A stretch of DNA of 64,000 nt from JACTOJ01 sp032335695 (GTDB taxonomy: Bacteria > Bacillota > Clostridia > Clostridiales > Clostridiaceae), in NCBI RefSeq assembly GCF_032335695.1, contig NZ_JACTOJ010000024.1:1-64000 (forward strand), given 5' to 3'. This document shows, one piece after another, positions 62,241 to 64,000 of this stretch. The position numbers were made by a program, and so were the translations under genes. The notes beneath the pieces were generated by a model. It was not told the origin of the DNA. It did no database searches and saw only the letters and a program-made list of their open reading frames with translations. Position 1 is the first letter of the stretch; every line of letters starts with the position of its first letter.

Positions 62241-63134
62241 ATGGATAACTTCTATTTTGATCAAAACGCATTTCTAAGTGTTTCTAAATATGCGGACAAT
62301 GTAACTAAAGATCTAAATGAATATAGAAAAGACGTTTATGCTTTTAAGGAAAATCTTAAATTAAGTCTAGCAGTTATGATAGAAGAAATGCTTCAAGAAG
62401 GTCTCAGCATAGATGATGCACTTAAAGCTACCATAGAAGAATGTGATAAAGATAAATTTCTTAAAAACCAAATTAAAGATTTAAAAAAGAAGGGTAAGCA
62501 TCCAGAAAAAAAATACTTTAAAATAGCTCTCATTACCTCTATAATAGCTATTCTAATGCTTGTAGCTGGTTGTTTCCATAATTTTATTACTATAGGCTCT
62601 ACCTTTTTTTCAAAATCTTATCCTATAATAAAAGATAATATAGGAACAAATAACGAATTAATAACCAGCAACATGGAAAACTCTCTTAAGAAATTTGTTG
62701 ACAATAGGTGGTATGTAGAAGCAGGAGCCTTATATAGCTATGACACTTTTCATATAAACGATATTGGTACTGATTTCTCATATACTTATTCTTCAAAGCA
62801 GCAAAACATAAATAAATACTATTTTACAGAAAAAAAATCAAATTTTTTCTTCACTTATCGTACTCATCATGATTACTACACCGTATCTAATTCAGATACC
62901 ACCGTGGATGCTCTTTTCAGATATAAGGTTTTTAGCTATGAATACTTCATGGTGGCTATTACTTTTTTATTGATTTACTGGATATCCTTTGGAATTGGAG
63001 CAAGCTATAATATGTCCTATGCAGGTTATCCGAAAGGCTGGATTGCTCTGGTATGGCTCTTAAATGTTTTTGGCTATATGATATTTCAATGCCGCTTTAC
63101 CGAAGAAAGAAACAAGTATCCTATTATTATATAA
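62241..63134 (+). CDS. hypothetical membrane protein
   Basis: 297 residues, unrecognised. About 90 charged, helical residues precede a first membrane helix (ALITSIIAILMLVAGCF); an extracellular stretch of ~120 residues rich in Tyr, Ser and Asn follows, then two closely spaced helices near the C-terminus. ATG 62241 with AGGAAGG is used. The C-terminal pair GWIALVWLLNVFGYMIFQ resembles an integral-membrane cap. Terminator follows. Confidence 0.55.
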   Translation: MDNFYFDQNAFLSVSKYADNVTKDLNEYRKDVYAFKENLKLSLAVMIEEMLQEGLSIDDALKATIEECDKDKFLKNQIKDLKKKGKHPEKKYFKIALITSIIAILMLVAGCFHNFITIGSTFFSKSYPIIKDNIGTNNELITSNMENSLKKFVDNRWYVEAGALYSYDTFHINDIGTDFSYTYSSKQQNINKYYFTEKKSNFFFTYRTHHDYYTVSNSDTTVDALFRYKVFSYEYFMVAITFLLIYWISFGIGASYNMSYAGYPKGWIALVWLLNVFGYMIFQCRFTEERNKYPIII

Positions 63135-63136
63135 GT

Positions 63137-63164
63137 AAAAAGCGGCATTACGCCGCTTTTAATA
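63137..63164. terminator. hairpin terminator
   Basis: AAAAGCGGC-atta-cGCCGCTTTT, T-rich on both sides; ends the membrane-protein gene and faces the DUF350 gene. Confidence 0.8.
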
Positions 63165-63177
63165 TTTCCAATTATGT

Positions 63178-63381
63178 TTATGCTACCACATGACTTACTA
63201 TCAAAGCTATTCCAAGTAACATTGCTGCAATAACTATTGCTACTGACAAATTATTTTTTTCAAGCTCCTTGTTGAAGTCTAGCGGAATAACCCAGTCAAA
63301 CAATTTATAACCCACTATTAATATAACTATACCAAGAAATCCAAATAAAGCGCTTACTCCTAAATTTTTTAATAAATCCAT
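63178..63381 (-). CDS. DUF350 small membrane protein
   Basis: 67 residues, two membrane helices with the linker FNKELEKNNLSVAIVIAAM: the E-K-N-x-A/S-V-A motif is the DUF350 hallmark. RBS AAGGAGAGG. It lies downstream of a glutathionylspermidine-synthase-like gene, a frequent neighbour of DUF350. Function unknown. Confidence 0.8.
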   Translation of the reverse strand: MDLLKNLGVSALFGFLGIVILIVGYKLFDWVIPLDFNKELEKNNLSVAIVIAAMLLGIALIVSHVVA

Positions 63382-63411
63382 ATGTAATTCCTCTCCTTAA
63401 AAATAAATTTT

Positions 63412-63455
63412 GACTCTATTTTAAATAAGTGTTACTTTATAACTCTTACTTAAAC
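63412..63455. repeat. dispersed palindromic repeat, diverged copy
   Basis: Starts GACTCTATTTTAAATAAGTG, clearly related to GGCTCTGTTTTAAATCAGTG at 3992. Arms AAATAAGTGTTA / TAACTCTTACTT match at 10 of 12. It is between the DUF350 and ATP-grasp genes. Confidence 0.5.
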
Positions 63456-63492
63456 TACATTTATTATAAATCCTGTATAAGGCTCAACCAAT

Positions 63493-64000
63493 TTATTTCA
63501 CATATATGGGGAAATAGTGAGCGAACCTATCCGTAACCTGGGTCCCTACTCTCGTATATATTCCTGCATATTCATCTCCCACAATAAAGGCACCAAATAT
63601 GGGATACCCTATTTCTCTTTCACAGCCTAAGGCATTATAGTAATTAGAACTTATATGTGCCACATTTATTTTTTCCTGATATATATAGCCCTCTTCTGGT
63701 GCCTTATCAATTTCATGCTTAAACCTTACCCCTTCACCCTCTCTTCCAAGTAAAGGCTTTACGCAATAATCAAATTCTTTAAGCTTATCTGCTGTAAAAT
63801 AGGTTTTAGGAATATACTCTTCAATTATGCATTTTTCCCTTTCATCGAAAAAGCCCTGGTTCAATAATTCATATATAAGTACAAATATGGCCTTATTTTG
63901 AGTTATTATGGTATGGGGTGGATTTATGCTTAGGGTTCCGTATTGAAAAGAATCTATAAAGCCTTTAAATTCTTCACTGCAGAACCAGTCCAGAGGATAG
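63493..64000 (-). CDS. glutathionylspermidine synthase-like ATP-grasp protein (C-terminal part, cut by window end)
   Basis: The reading frame is open from the window edge (TAT at 63999) to the stop at 63493, about 169 residues, although the first in-frame ATG is at 63864. PLDWFCSEEF, LSINPPHTIITQNKAIF, PLLGREGEGV and GAFIVGDEYAGIYTRVG are the C-terminal ATP-grasp motifs of the GspS family. Clostridial members of this family lack the amidase half; the substrate is unknown. Paired with DUF350. Confidence 0.82.
   Translation of the reverse strand, partial: YPLDWFCSEEFKGFIDSFQYGTLSINPPHTIITQNKAIFVLIYELLNQGFFDEREKCIIEEYIPKTYFTADKLKEFDYCVKPLLGREGEGVRFKHEIDKAPEEGYIYQEKINVAHISSNYYNALGCEREIGYPIFGAFIVGDEYAGIYTRVGTQVTDRFAHYFPIYVK

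Overview
The window is AT-rich DNA with TTG/GTG starts, strong AGGAGG-type ribosome binding sites and many U-tract terminators. With addAB, YhaM, a FabV-type enoyl reductase, clostridial cellulose-synthesis genes and an LPxTG wall-anchored galactanase, it looks like a chromosomal segment of a Clostridium sensu stricto species. The species cannot be named from sequence alone. No tRNA, rRNA or CRISPR array was seen.

Layout. 0.3-3.5 kb: wall-anchored GH53 galactanase with a duplicated carbohydrate-binding module. 3.5-6 kb: PIN protein, a 208-bp MITE-like palindromic element with an 8-bp target duplication, and an N-terminal AraC HTH fused to a C39/BtrH-like domain. 6-9.5 kb: membrane protein, iron-sulfur flavoprotein, acetyltransferase, MFS transporter, and a 40-bp relic of a second copy of the transporter gene. 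9.6-14.5 kb: accessory region with two HTH-TPR regulators. The second overlaps an unannotated 39-codon exported-peptide gene and together they form an RRNPP-type quorum-sensing pair. A decayed copy of the peptide gene, a frameshifted gene, an integrase fragment and a truncated LD-carboxypeptidase follow.

14.5-20 kb: housekeeping genes (GNAT, DUF2164, MBL hydrolase, yhaM, cca, proC, hutD). 20-30 kb: fabV and a histidine-degradation operon headed by an RpiR-type regulator (rpiR-M20 amidohydrolase-hutF-hutI-hutH-hutU). This implies histidine -> urocanate -> imidazolonepropionate -> formiminoglutamate -> formylglutamate -> glutamate, with the M20 enzyme as a possible replacement for HutG. 30-33.4 kb: PNPOx-like protein, transglutaminase lipoprotein and DUF815 ATPase. 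Upstream of these lies a cluster of DnaA boxes and a possible small RNA.

33.8-46.5 kb: transport and stress genes: an ABC exporter, a TetR/MFS pair with twin operators, an HxlR/flavin-reductase/aldo-keto reductase group, a response regulator-ABC-histidine kinase cassette of the bacitracin/lantibiotic type, MBL, glyoxalase and a CDF metal exporter. 46.5-53.6 kb: an operon for c-di-GMP-responsive cellulose synthesis with O-acetylation (BcsA-PilZ, BcsB-like, MBOAT, DHHW acetyltransferase, GH8). 53.8-61 kb: addB-addA. 61-64 kb: exported beta-propeller-like protein, a membrane protein, DUF350, and a glutathionylspermidine-synthase-like ATP-grasp gene cut by the window end.

Most interesting for follow-up: the peptide/regulator pair with its decayed duplicate, the MITE and a family of short palindromes (one of which supplies the end of a coding sequence), the DnaA-box cluster with the adjacent small-RNA candidate, and the hut operon with an M20 hydrolase.
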